Source of the DNA: Oscillospiraceae bacterium
GTDB lineage: Bacteria; Bacillota; Clostridia; Oscillospirales; Ruminococcaceae
Length of the DNA: 48,322 nucleotides
NCBI GenBank assembly: GCA_003453215.1
Contig: DMMB01000021.1
Location: 1 to 48,322, forward strand
Direction of reading: 5' to 3'
Position 1 is the first letter of the stretch. Every line of letters begins with the position of its first letter. A program made the translations under genes and the position numbers. Shown piece after piece: positions 8,174 through 16,531 of this stretch. The notes below the pieces were generated by a model, which saw nothing but the letters and a program-made list of their open reading frames with translations, did no database searches and was not told the DNA's origin.

Positions 8174-8218
8174 CAACTCCTAAACTCTTGATAATCTTCT
8201 GCGGGTGATTAACGATGA

Positions 8219-8246
8219 AATACAAATACAATATTGCATTTGTATT
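8219..8246. promoter_or_regulatory. 28-bp near-perfect palindrome, likely regulator binding site
   Basis: Arms AATACAAAT (8219-8227) and ATTTGTATT (8238-8246) flank a core containing CAATATTG; 13 of 14 half-site positions match. It sits about 45 bases upstream of the LysR start codon and 30 bases downstream of the MFS stop. LysR-type regulators commonly bind such dyads near their own gene. Confidence 0.55.
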
Positions 8247-8276
8247 ATAACATTAATATGGAAGCAGGCGCAAGTA

Positions 8277-9488
8277 TCAACTGTTTTTCAGGAGAGGATC
8301 ATACACCATAAAGGCAGTAGCCAACAGTGTATATACCCCCATTAGGACATAGATCGGTGTAAACAACTTTTCCCCCGTTATAATTCCCAGCATATTTAAA
8401 TAATAAGCCGATGCAAACCCGCCTAAATTGCTTACGCCTGTTGCAATTGCGATCGCAAGAGAAGATTGGTTGGGCGAAATATACATTCCCAATATGGCAT
8501 AAGCTGATGTGATCAACAAAACGGAGGTCATTCCCATTATAGCAGATCCAATCATTAGAATTTCCGTCTGTTTTGCAAAGCCTAATATACCAGCACCTGC
8601 AGCGGCAATAAAGTATCCAAATACAAGAGTAAGCCGTTTTAGCTTATAAAAAATCTTTCCAAAGAAAAACCCAATGAGACAACCACTGGCACTATAAAGA
8701 GAAAGTGCTGTCGCTGCCACGGTGGCGCCTCCGGCATGGCGATGTTCAAACAACAATGAGATATTCATCAGGATAGGATAACTAACCAGCTGCTGCAGAA
8801 ATAGCAGAAAAGCAGTAAGGGCGGTTGCGATCCTGCCTCGATGATCAAACCCTGCCGATTTAAGTAGTGAATGCCGATAACCGTTTGGTACCTCTGCTGT
8901 TACTGTCGGAGCACAGCAGCTTTCTTCCGGCTCTGGTTGGAACACCAAAAGAAGCAGGCTGAATAAACCGAGTAGATGCGCTAAAAAAGTATAGTTCCAT
9001 CCATACTCTGCCAACGAGCCAGCCACCATCTGTAAAAGAACTCCCCCGAAATTACTGATAAGATTACCATAACCCAGCATATCGGCTTGTTCTTTTCCGG
9101 TATAGTACTGCATAACAAGCGCATTTCCCAATGAGGCACGCAGACCTACGCCAATGCCAAAAACGGCACGGCAGATCAACAATACAGTAAAGCTTTCAGT
9201 TAAAAAGAAAGGTGCGATACCGCCTATCAAAAACAGAAGGATCCCTACAAGAGAGATCGTCCTATAACGAATCTTTTTGCCGGCAACGGCGCCTGCCCAC
9301 AGGGTAGTCGGAACGATAAACAATGTAGGTAGCGTAGAAATCAGCGCATAATTATATAACGGAAATTGTGCGGCCAGTTTAGCCATAGCAGGAGAAACCG
9401 TTGCAACCCCCATTGATGTAAAAAAAATCGCAAGCAGTGAGATCGACTGTAATGGTGAAAGAACCCCTTTTTTTGTAAAAACAAACAT
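8277..9488 (-). CDS. MFS transporter
   Basis: A 403-residue membrane protein with about twelve hydrophobic segments and a polar central loop near residues 185-215 (PEPEESCCAPTVTAEVPNGY), the layout of the major facilitator superfamily. Motif-like features are LAKLAAQFPLYNYALISTLPT in the first helices and RAVFGIGVGLRASLGNALVMQYY near residues 105-130. Such carriers move small solutes using an ion gradient; the substrate is not evident. Start: ATG behind GAAGG. It lies in the AT-rich island between the FAD-oxidoreductase unit and the LysR gene and probably imports or exports the compound handled there. Confidence 0.85.
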   Translation of the reverse strand: MFVFTKKGVLSPLQSISLLAIFFTSMGVATVSPAMAKLAAQFPLYNYALISTLPTLFIVPTTLWAGAVAGKKIRYRTISLVGILLFLIGGIAPFFLTESFTVLLICRAVFGIGVGLRASLGNALVMQYYTGKEQADMLGYGNLISNFGGVLLQMVAGSLAEYGWNYTFLAHLLGLFSLLLLVFQPEPEESCCAPTVTAEVPNGYRHSLLKSAGFDHRGRIATALTAFLLFLQQLVSYPILMNISLLFEHRHAGGATVAATALSLYSASGCLIGFFFGKIFYKLKRLTLVFGYFIAAAGAGILGFAKQTEILMIGSAIMGMTSVLLITSAYAILGMYISPNQSSLAIAIATGVSNLGGFASAYYLNMLGIITGEKLFTPIYVLMGVYTLLATAFMVYDPLLKNS

Positions 9489-9538
9489 ATATACTTTACC
9501 TTCAGTAGATTTGATTAAATAGTGGTACCGAATATACT

Positions 9539-9581
9539 AATAGGGAAAAGCCCATGCATCAGCCATAGGCTTTTCCCTATT
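9539..9581 (-). terminator. Long hairpin after the Cys-rich miniprotein gene
   Basis: Perfect 14-bp arms AATAGGGAAAAGCC (9539-9552) and GGCTTTTCCCTATT (9568-9581) with a 15-nt loop, 13 bases after the miniprotein stop codon. There is no clean T tract past the stem on the minus strand, so termination efficiency is uncertain. Confidence 0.6.
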
Positions 9582-9594
9582 GTATTCTATTGGG

Positions 9595-9756
9595 TCATCG
9601 TTCACATCGGCCACAATTATCACAGTAGCCCTTTGTCTTGCAAGCTGGCAGGTGTAGTATTTCATAGAAGTCTTCAGCAGAAAGGCCCGGCGTTCCACTG
9701 TCAAAAACGCCTTTCGGTGTCGGCTCCTTGGTCTTTTTTTCATCTTGATCAGTCAT
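9595..9756 (-). CDS. 53-residue Cys-rich miniprotein
   Basis: Small gene found by reading the minus strand; I do not recognise the family. ATG at 9756 has a good ribosome site (GAGGTG, 6 bases upstream), a promoter at 9793-9821 and a long hairpin after the stop, so it is very likely expressed. The protein has a charged N-terminus rich in Lys, Asp and Thr, then GTPGLSAEDFYEILHLPACK and a terminal cluster C39-x5-C45-x2-C48-x2-C51 (CKTKGYCDNCGRC). Four closely spaced Cys suggest Zn2+ or an iron-sulphur cluster. It follows the FAD oxidoreductase by 88 bases and could be its small electron-transfer or assembly partner; that is inference. Confidence 0.75.
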   Translation of the reverse strand: MTDQDEKKTKEPTPKGVFDSGTPGLSAEDFYEILHLPACKTKGYCDNCGRCER

Positions 9757-9792
9757 AAAGACACCTCATTTCATGTGAAATCTTCTATAAAA

Positions 9793-9821
9793 ATGATACA
9801 ATCGACCGTTCACTGCTGCAA
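9793..9821 (-). promoter_or_regulatory. Promoter of the Cys-rich miniprotein gene
   Basis: Minus-strand -35 TTGCAG (9821-9816), 17-base spacer, -10 TATCAT (9798-9793), about 37 bases before the ATG. A short dyad (ATTTCA/TGAAAT) lies in the leader near 9768-9781. Confidence 0.55.
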
Positions 9822-9844
9822 ATCGCAAACGAAGATGCGTGCAA

Positions 9845-11440
9845 TCAGTGCTGCGGTGTAGCCTTGATCAAATTAGGATTGAGCTGCGCATCGCCGCCAC
9901 CCTTAACGCTCTTGCTGTCGGAATCAACGATCTCTCCCTGATTCGCACCAAATTGGCGCACCCCGGAGAGATACCCTGCTTTTTCACGGGCATTTTTGGC
10001 AAGCTGGGTATAAAGACCGTATTCATGATCAACAACATTCTGCATGTAGGAAGGATCCGTATATGGGTTGCGGGGCAGCGGGACATCTTGATCGCGTGCC
10101 AAAATATCCTGAACCTTCTTGATATTGACCTTATGCGCAGTGGTTCCATCTGCAATGGCAACGGCAGCAGCTACACCTGCGGCTTGTCCGGTGCCGACAC
10201 ACTGCGGAATCAAATTGACATAATCGATCCCAATTTCATCAGCAGAGATATGGCGTCCGGGGCAAAGCAGATTTTCGGTCTTTTTGGGCAGAATAGCACG
10301 GTAAGGAATCTCGATGGGGCAGTTATCATTGATAAAGCTGATGGTGGAGTGCCATGCAATAACATCCTCGTGCTCCTGCGGGAATGCAAAATCATTCGGG
10401 GTAATGACATATTCGCCGTCCAAACGGTAGGAGCAACGGGTACCCAACTGAGGTGCAATATCATAAAGGAACGCATTGCGGAATGCAACGGGACACGCCT
10501 TACGCAGATACTCCAACGCATTGCGCATGGTATCACGGGTCTCCATTTCAGTCTCGGTCGCATCCTTCAGGTTTGAACAGTCACGTTCAGGGTGCCAGTT
10601 GTTGATCCAGCACACATCATTGGTAGGACCGGGCAGCGGCGCCGCACGGAACCCGCAGACTTTGGAGAAGCCCTCCTGCAAAGCAACCGCGGCAGCATGA
10701 TTGGTTTTTTTCCATTCGCAGAAAAGATCCCAATTGCAACCGCCGATACGCCAAACCAGCGCAGTAGTGGCACAGCGGGTCAGCTTATCTGCCAGTCCAA
10801 AGTAAGGACAACCGGTCTGGCGGAAAATATCGCCATCTCCGGTGGCGTCGATCACGATCTTCGCCAACACAGCCTTGCGGCCCTCCTTGCTTTCAAAATA
10901 CACGCCCTTGATGGTGTCGCCATCCATAATAGGACGAGTCCCCCAAGAATGGCACATCACGTGGATAGAATCCTTGTGCTCCAGCAGCATCTTGTCCATT
11001 TCGATTTTCAACTGGTTTGGCTCAAAATACACAGATCGAACCAGTCGTTCGGGCAGCTTCGCATTGGTACTAAAGCAATCGTGAATGTTCTTCCATGCAT
11101 TGACAAGGGCCGGATCCTCACAACCGATCTCATCGCCGGAGGGTCCAAGAACAGCACCCGGAATGCTTTCCATACGGGTGAACCATTCCTCCTGCAGTCC
11201 ACGGACATACTGTTTGTTATAGAAAGAAAGGCGAGGAACCATAATAACGTAGCCGCCGGTAACATCACCGCCCATGTAGCCGTAGCGTTCCATAAGGACA
11301 ATGTTTTTACAGCCTGCACGGGCTGCCGCTACTGCAGCAGAATGACCAGCTGCACCGCCGCCAACAACAAGAAGATCACATTCGGTATAAACCGGAATTT
11401 CTCTCTCACCTTCAAATACAGTTTTTTCTTTTTCGCTCAT
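9845..11440 (-). CDS. FAD-dependent oxidoreductase (PF12831 type)
   Basis: A 531-residue soluble flavoprotein. The N-terminal Rossmann dinucleotide-binding fold is seen as CDLLVVGGGAAGHSAAVAAA (about residues 21-40), followed by ERYGYMGGDVTGGYVI; a second FAD-contact motif, KIVIDATGDGDIFRQTGCP, lies near residues 190-210, and the C-terminal GIDYVNLIPQCVGTGQAAG is the usual FAD closing motif. This family oxidises or reduces small organic substrates, often in catabolic clusters with their own transporters. No FMN-binding or cytochrome domain is present, so it is not a complete respiratory fumarate-type reductase. Start: ATG behind AAAGGA. It lies between an anion carrier gene upstream and the Cys-rich miniprotein downstream. 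Confidence 0.85.
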   Translation of the reverse strand: MSEKEKTVFEGEREIPVYTECDLLVVGGGAAGHSAAVAAARAGCKNIVLMERYGYMGGDVTGGYVIMVPRLSFYNKQYVRGLQEEWFTRMESIPGAVLGPSGDEIGCEDPALVNAWKNIHDCFSTNAKLPERLVRSVYFEPNQLKIEMDKMLLEHKDSIHVMCHSWGTRPIMDGDTIKGVYFESKEGRKAVLAKIVIDATGDGDIFRQTGCPYFGLADKLTRCATTALVWRIGGCNWDLFCEWKKTNHAAAVALQEGFSKVCGFRAAPLPGPTNDVCWINNWHPERDCSNLKDATETEMETRDTMRNALEYLRKACPVAFRNAFLYDIAPQLGTRCSYRLDGEYVITPNDFAFPQEHEDVIAWHSTISFINDNCPIEIPYRAILPKKTENLLCPGRHISADEIGIDYVNLIPQCVGTGQAAGVAAAVAIADGTTAHKVNIKKVQDILARDQDVPLPRNPYTDPSYMQNVVDHEYGLYTQLAKNAREKAGYLSGVRQFGANQGEIVDSDSKSVKGGGDAQLNPNLIKATPQH

Positions 11441-11478
11441 ATAAGGTTTCCTTTCAATAAAGAGGGGTTTTTTTAGCT

Positions 11479-11509
11479 GGAGTGGGTCAATGCCTTATCG
11501 ACCCACTCC
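11479..11509. other. Hairpin between the anion carrier and FAD-oxidoreductase genes
   Basis: Perfect 10-bp arms GGAGTGGGTC and GACCCACTCC with an 11-nt loop. On the minus strand it is followed by an A tract, not T, so it may protect or process the messenger between the two genes. Confidence 0.5.
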
Positions 11510-11534
11510 ATCGAGCTATGTTGAGCTATAATAA

Positions 11535-13016
11535 TTACAGAATGTAGGTAAATGCCATGCCGCAAATGTAGCAGATGACCATGAACAGGACTGTCGTTTG
11601 AACGCCCTTTGTCCAAACAAACTTCGGGGTAATCTCGGGGCGGCCAAGAATAAAGGCTGCGTTGGTGGAAGCAGCAACGGTCCAGAAAGCATAGCCGGAG
11701 CAGATATTCGATATAATCAGGATAACGTCGGGGTTGATTCCGGTGGTTGCAGCCAGACTGCAGACAAATGGTGTAACAATCGGACAAACTGCCATGGTAA
11801 GTACAAGACCGTTAGCAACCTGAGTAACAAGGGTAGAGAACAGGATTACAATTGCCATCAAGACCCAAATGTTAGCACCGCCGAACAGAGGGCTGAGAAT
11901 CTCAACCAACCACTGACGGATACCAAGATTTGCGTCGGAGGTGACCTTGCCCAGCATGACCAGCGCACCGACCAGAGAGATCATTGTCCACATGGATGCT
12001 TCCGAGAGGCATTTATTAATAGGAACAATGGACTGCTTGCTGTCCTTGCGGCGGATCAAGGCGCCGATTGCACACATAAGTACCCAAATCCAGGAGTTGC
12101 CCATGAAAGTAAAGAAATAACGTCCGGGCGCTTCCTTCGGATAAACGGTTCCGATAAGAATATAAATTACCGGAATGATAATCATGGCAAGGCTTATAAT
12201 CTGATCACGGTTGAAATGATCAGGGGTATTGCGCATGGCCTCTATTTCATTAAAATCCAAAGACTTCAATGGCTCCATGTTGACCCTATACACTGTCTTC
12301 ATCAGAATCGCGTAAACAATCAAATAGATCATGGTGATGGAGAACATGCAAAGCATCCAGGTGCCTTCATTAAACGTGCGGCCGAAGGGCTCCATTGCAG
12401 AGTTGATCAAAGCGATGGTCATAACCTGCGGGGTCTTGAATGCAAAGAAGAAGATACCGGTGGCAGCAATGTAAACACCAAGCAGAGTCCACTTTACAAA
12501 GGGATCGTCTTTATCGTAGCCGCAAACATCACGAATGGATTCTACCAGTCCGAAGAACAAGATGTAGACGGGAGGGCCACCAATAAAGGCTGCAGCGACA
12601 TAGGTGGCAAGGAACAGCATTACCATCGTCATAACAGGACGACCACGGCAAAGCTTGCTGCTCAGCAACTTTTTAGCCAAAACATTCATTGCGCCCGAAT
12701 CTCGCAAAGCCAGACACAGGGCACCGCAGAATACCAGCTGAACAGTAAAGACGGAGCCCAGCCATTCGCTCAACAAACCGGAAATGTCATAATACCCATG
12801 GAACAGAGTGGCAAGTAGCGCCATCAGCGAACCGCTGAGCAAGTCACCGTTAAAGCAGGTGATAATGATTAGACCAATCAGAACACCCAGCATCTTTACA
12901 CCGGTTACGGTAACTGTACTGAATGGCTTGACCAGATAGCCAAATAAGAGCATAAATGCCAAGCCAATGACCATGACAATTGCGTAGGTCGAATTGATCT
13001 TTCTTTGTTTTGTCAT
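11535..13016 (-). CDS. SLC13/ion-transporter superfamily carrier, substrate unknown
   Basis: A 493-residue integral membrane protein with about eleven to twelve segments and a long polar loop near residues 225-260 (NMEPLKSLDFNEIEAMRN). The two-half layout, with a conserved stretch in each half (FIGGPPVYILFFG and STLVTQVANGLVLTMAVCPI), fits the ion transporter superfamily that includes SLC13/DASS dicarboxylate carriers and ArsB/NhaD-like exchangers. A Na+-coupled organic anion importer is the likeliest role. The ATG at 13016 is chosen because AGGAGG lies 6 bases upstream; an in-frame upstream ATG at 13043 lacks a ribosome site. It precedes the FAD-oxidoreductase gene and probably feeds it substrate. 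Confidence 0.7.
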   Translation of the reverse strand: MTKQRKINSTYAIVMVIGLAFMLLFGYLVKPFSTVTVTGVKMLGVLIGLIIITCFNGDLLSGSLMALLATLFHGYYDISGLLSEWLGSVFTVQLVFCGALCLALRDSGAMNVLAKKLLSSKLCRGRPVMTMVMLFLATYVAAAFIGGPPVYILFFGLVESIRDVCGYDKDDPFVKWTLLGVYIAATGIFFFAFKTPQVMTIALINSAMEPFGRTFNEGTWMLCMFSITMIYLIVYAILMKTVYRVNMEPLKSLDFNEIEAMRNTPDHFNRDQIISLAMIIIPVIYILIGTVYPKEAPGRYFFTFMGNSWIWVLMCAIGALIRRKDSKQSIVPINKCLSEASMWTMISLVGALVMLGKVTSDANLGIRQWLVEILSPLFGGANIWVLMAIVILFSTLVTQVANGLVLTMAVCPIVTPFVCSLAATTGINPDVILIISNICSGYAFWTVAASTNAAFILGRPEITPKFVWTKGVQTTVLFMVICYICGMAFTYIL

Positions 13017-13043
13017 TTTTAACCTCCTACAAATTGATTCCAT

Positions 13044-13274
13044 TTCCTATGCCGGACGTCTACAGCATAGCTTGCAAATAGCTTGCAATTAGAATATAGC
13101 ATAGAAAGACACAAAATAAGCGATTTAATTCGACACAATACTGTTCATTTTTACTACAGGCAAAAAATGCGATTGTTGCTTTGTCTCTATTACACATACC
13201 GAGCACACAACTGAAGGGCTTGAACAATTTTTACTAAAATATTTTATCCAACTTTTTGGGGTCACTTCAAAATC
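13044..13274. other. AT-rich intergenic region upstream of the anion carrier gene
   Basis: A 231-base gap. It holds a tandem direct repeat of ATAGCTTGCAA (about 13068-13090), and on the minus strand a TATATT-like -10 candidate near 13096-13101 without a clear -35. No gene or strong terminator is visible after the TRAP remnant. Confidence 0.35.
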
Positions 13275-14030
13275 TTACATCAATTTCAACAACTTTGGCA
13301 GGAAAGTAACCAAATCTGGGAAAATCATGATAAGTACCACCACCGCAACATAAATAATAACGAATGGCCAAATCCTTTTAAAAGCTGATGCAGCGCTTAT
13401 TTTGGCAACACCGCAGGCTATGAATAGATCTGAGCCAAAAGGCGGCGTAATGGTACCAATGCACATCCAAACAACAAATACTACGCCAAAGTGGACCGGA
13501 TCAATGCCGATGGCCGTTGCAGCCGGTGCCAAAATGGGGGTAAGAATAACCAGCGCTGGAGAAACCGACATGAACATCCCCAGGAAAAACATAAAGATGC
13601 TGAACAGGCCATAGAACATAAGCGGTGTCTTGGCAATACCGATGATCCAGTTTCCAATAAGAGTCGGAATATTATTGCGGGTAAGTACGATGGCAAAGGT
13701 TGCAGCTGTCACAATTATCATCATAACCGCAGCAGATGTACGAGCAGCATTAACAAATGTTTTGGGTATGTCTTTCCACTTTAGCTCCCTGTAAACAAAT
13801 AGTCCGATGATTAAACCGTAAACCACTGCTACCGCCGCAGCCTCGGTTGGAGTGAAATAACCGCCATAAATGCCGCCTAGAATTATGACAGGCATCAACA
13901 ACGCCCAAATCGCATCTACAAAAGCCTTCCACAGTTCTTTACCAGTAGGCTTAGGGGAGGTAATCATTTTAAACTTCTTGCTAAATCCACATGCATACAG
14001 GCAGTATAGCAATATTACCGATACGGTTCC
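13275..14030 (-). pseudogene. TRAP transporter large permease (DctM) remnant, 5' half missing
   Basis: About 245 residues that match only the C-terminal half of a DctM permease (normally about 425): KELWKAFVDAIWALLMPVII, then LGGIYGGYFTPTEAAAVAVV and FGVVFVVWMCIGTITPPFGS. The half-membrane segment TVSVILLYCLYACGFSKKF continues in frame up to about 14030, where the reading switches to the creatinase-like gene. No ribosome site or proper start exists, and the binding protein DctP and small permease DctQ genes expected beside it are absent. The rest of the operon seems to have been removed by a deletion. A complete TRAP importer cannot be made from this locus. Confidence 0.8.
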
Positions 14031-14880
14031 CAGGCTTTAGTTCTTCCAATGCGCCTTTAATAATGCGACAGGAAACCTCATGCATCTTAATAAAATCCTC
14101 ATTCGGCTCTCCAACCGATATGGTACGCACCAGCTGTGTCCAATAGCCATTATACCGCGGAGTAATCTCCATCGATATACAATCACCATGAGCTACAACA
14201 CAATCAAACATAGTCGCAGCGCGAATACATGGAAGCTGATTATCCTCCAGTGAAAACCTCCCTGTAGAAGTAAGGGTAAAGTTGTAGTCTGCCCCCATTC
14301 CCTGCGTTGCATGTTCCAGCTCTGCCGCCACCTGCTGCTCCGTCATGCCTGGCTTAACATTTTTCAGTACTTCTGCATAGCCCGCATCAGCCAATTTGCC
14401 GCATTGACGAATTAAAGCAACCTCCTCTGGGCTGTGGTGATTTCGGATACGAAATAGCGGTTCCGATACATCACACAGTACTAATCCGGGCATTTCTCTT
14501 TCCAGCGCCATACGCCATGATTGCGGCAGAATGTCCAAGCTGGTGCCCAAGCGACCGCTTGTTATTTCACTTTCTTTCAGCACATCTATAATCGCTTGAA
14601 TGGGAGTTGTGCTTATCCAGCATTCAGTCACGATTCCAGCATTTTTCAATTCCCCGCAAGATATCTCTGAGTCTACAATACCAACGGGGTTGGAACATGG
14701 AAAAAACAATGCAGACTGCAGCCCGTAATACACATTGGCAGCCGTTAAAAAGCGGAAACAACCATACGCATTGGTTCCAACGCATCCATTTCCTATCGTC
14801 AACAACACATCTAGCTTTTCGTCCTGCATCAGACCTCTTACTGCTTCAACCCTTCTTTTCTTTTCCCCATCGCTGAACAT
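13981..14880 (-). pseudogene. Creatinase-like M24 protein B, C-terminus lost
   Basis: A 299-residue reading frame with a complete N-terminal creatinase domain (residues 1-150, from MFSDGEKKRRVEAVRGLMQD) and the first part of the pita-bread M24 domain. Homology to the neighbouring paralogue stops at LKPGNR (about residue 285); the last residues, IAILPVCMWI, are read out of frame from the TRAP permease gene. About 100 C-terminal residues are missing. In the domain, EITPRYNGYWTQLVRT occupies the place of the metal-ligand motif DxGxxxxGYxSDxTRT, so the metal-binding Asp residues are absent, as in creatinase. Its start, behind GAGGGG, follows the stop of paralogue A by 5 bases. Likely non-functional. 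Confidence 0.75.
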
Positions 14881-14885
14881 CTGGC

Positions 14886-15755
14886 CTACCCCTCCACACT
14901 TTTAATTATTTTTAGGCACTTGCCGTCCTCTGTCAAGCATCGTCCTCCTTCTACAGTCACCAAATAGGTATCCCCCCAGCAAAAACCGCAGTCATTTCCA
15001 TCTTTCAATATAATTGGGCTAAGTATTACCGTCATATCTTTGGTCAGTTTTGTCTCATTTTCTGCAGAAATCGGTTGTTCCCGTAGATCCACCCCGCAAA
15101 TGTACCCTTGAATGCCCCCAATAGTGTATCCTGCTGCCCTAGCTTCTTCTTCGATTTTTTGGGCAACAGTGCTTACCTTGTTCCCAGGTATTAGGAGCTT
15201 AGCCGCTGCGCTTATCCACCCGGCCACTGCCTCATGCATCGCTACCGCCGTTTGGTTTTCTTTCCCTACACATAAAGTGCGCAGCATTTGAACCCAATAT
15301 CCATTATATCGAGGTGTGATAGCTGCTGCTATGCAGTCACCATACTTTACTGCCTTTTGAGAATTCGCAGCACTATGCAACAGGCCCATGCCGTTTGCAT
15401 CGTTCAAAAAACCGCAGTTTAGAGTTGTAAGGGTTTCCTCTGCACCTTGCTTTTTCATGGCATAGTCCAACTCAGACACCAGTTTGCTTTCGGTTACATT
15501 ATTCTGCACCGCTGCACATAGAGCTTCATATCCGCTTAGTGCCAGCTCAGCACATTTCTCAACCAATCGGCATTCTTCCCTACTGCGTTTCTTGCGGATT
15601 TCATAAAGATCCATCGTACAATCCACCCATTCAAGCTCTGGACATGCACTATGAATACAATCAAACCATGAAGCGGGAAGTGTTTCCGGGCAATAGCCAA
15701 TTCGGCCATTGGTAATACCTCTACTACCTAAAATATCTACCAACCCCTCGGCCAA
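14886..15755 (-). pseudogene. Creatinase-like M24 protein A, N-terminus lost
   Basis: A 289-residue frame beginning with an unsupported TTG. It aligns with paralogue B only from B residue about 93 onward (VDILGSRGITNGRIGYCPETLPASW), so roughly 92 N-terminal residues of the creatinase domain are missing. The pita-bread domain is complete to KIIKSVEG. The usual metal-ligand motif reads AITPRYNGYWVQMLRT, without the Asp pair, so hydrolysis would be metal-independent as in creatinase, acting on C-N bonds of small substrates. The 5' end abuts the 5'-truncated TetR gene on the other strand. Whether a shortened protein is made is doubtful, as no ribosome site precedes the TTG. Confidence 0.7.
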
Positions 15756-16328
15756 TCTATTCGTCGTCGAGAAATCGCTGAAACTATCCGAGACATTCTT
15801 ACAGAAGGAGGTCTGGAGGAACTGACTGTCGATGATATCTGCAGAGCAAATGGCATATCAAAAGGCACTTTCTACCACTATTTCACAAGTAAGGAACAGC
15901 TTTTGGACGAGCTTTCCTGCTACCCAATTGACGATTTTTTTGAGAGTCAGGCAGAGTACTTTATGTCCTGCTCTTCTTTCGTAGATGCTATTGAACAATA
16001 TGCCAAAACCTATGCCCTATATATTTCCACCACAGGACCATTAACTTGTAAAACAGTCATTCTCTCCATGGGAAGTGACCACAACAGCAAGTTTGTAAGT
16101 GAGAGCCGTTCTGTTAACCGCATTCTATGGGATATTATCGTTAAGTTTCAAAAAAATGGTGAGGTTTCCACCCGTTTCTCGGTACGAGAAATGGCAGATA
16201 TGTTGCTAATCACCTGCCGCGGGTATATTCTATATTGTTTTGCAACAAATAACTTTACTGACCTGGAAAACAGAATGGCCAGTCATCTTTCCATTTTGGC
16301 TTCAGGATTTTGCTGCAATAACGAGTAA
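15732..16328 (+). pseudogene. TetR family regulator lacking its start codon
   Basis: The open frame starts after a stop at 15729 and shows a typical TetR helix-turn-helix: RRREIAETIRDILTEGG, LTVDDICRANGISKGTFYHY then FTSKEQLLDEL (15762-15920), followed by a ligand-binding domain to codon 16328. About 190 residues remain. No ATG/GTG with a ribosome site precedes the HTH; only a TTG at 15903 exists, which would cut off the HTH. The lost 5' end coincides with that of the divergent creatinase-like gene, so one deletion removed the shared promoter region. Before damage it probably controlled the divergent M24/TRAP operon. A terminator follows its stop. Confidence 0.7.
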
Positions 16329-16337
16329 TAAAGGTAT

Positions 16338-16367
16338 GGGACGGTTGCAATTATTTGCAGCCGTCCC
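16338..16367 (+). terminator. Terminator of the TetR gene
   Basis: Arms GGGACGGTTGCAA and TTGCAGCCGTCCC (one G-T pair) with a 4-nt loop, followed by TTCATTAT, 10 bases past the TetR stop codon. Confidence 0.7.
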
Positions 16368-16383
16368 TTCATTATATAAAAAA

Positions 16384-16428
16384 GCAGATTTCTGCATGAG
16401 GTTCAAAAGCCTCAATGCAGAAATCTGC
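16384..16428 (-). terminator. Long terminator hairpin of the rRNA methyltransferase gene
   Basis: Arms GCAGATTTCTGCATGAGG and CCTCAATGCAGAAATCTGC pair over about 18 bp with one bulge. On the minus strand the stem is followed by TTTTTTATAT. It lies about 100 bases after the methyltransferase stop; it marks the end of the AT-rich island on this side. Confidence 0.75.
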
Positions 16429-16531
16429 GGGTGTTACAGCACCTAGGCGCTGCGAGCTTTTCATCGGACATATTGTTGCCCTTTTGGGAGGTTACTGTTC
16501 AAATTCCTTTGTTGAAGGTTTTTATTTGCTC

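Noticed and set aside
11473..11787. Minus-strand frame of about 104 codons at the end of the anion carrier gene
   Set aside because: Overlaps the carrier's coding end in another frame with no ribosome site or recognisable domain.
15903..16328. A complete short gene starting at TTG 15903
   Set aside because: The frame upstream encodes an intact TetR helix-turn-helix, so this is the tail of a larger, 5'-truncated gene.
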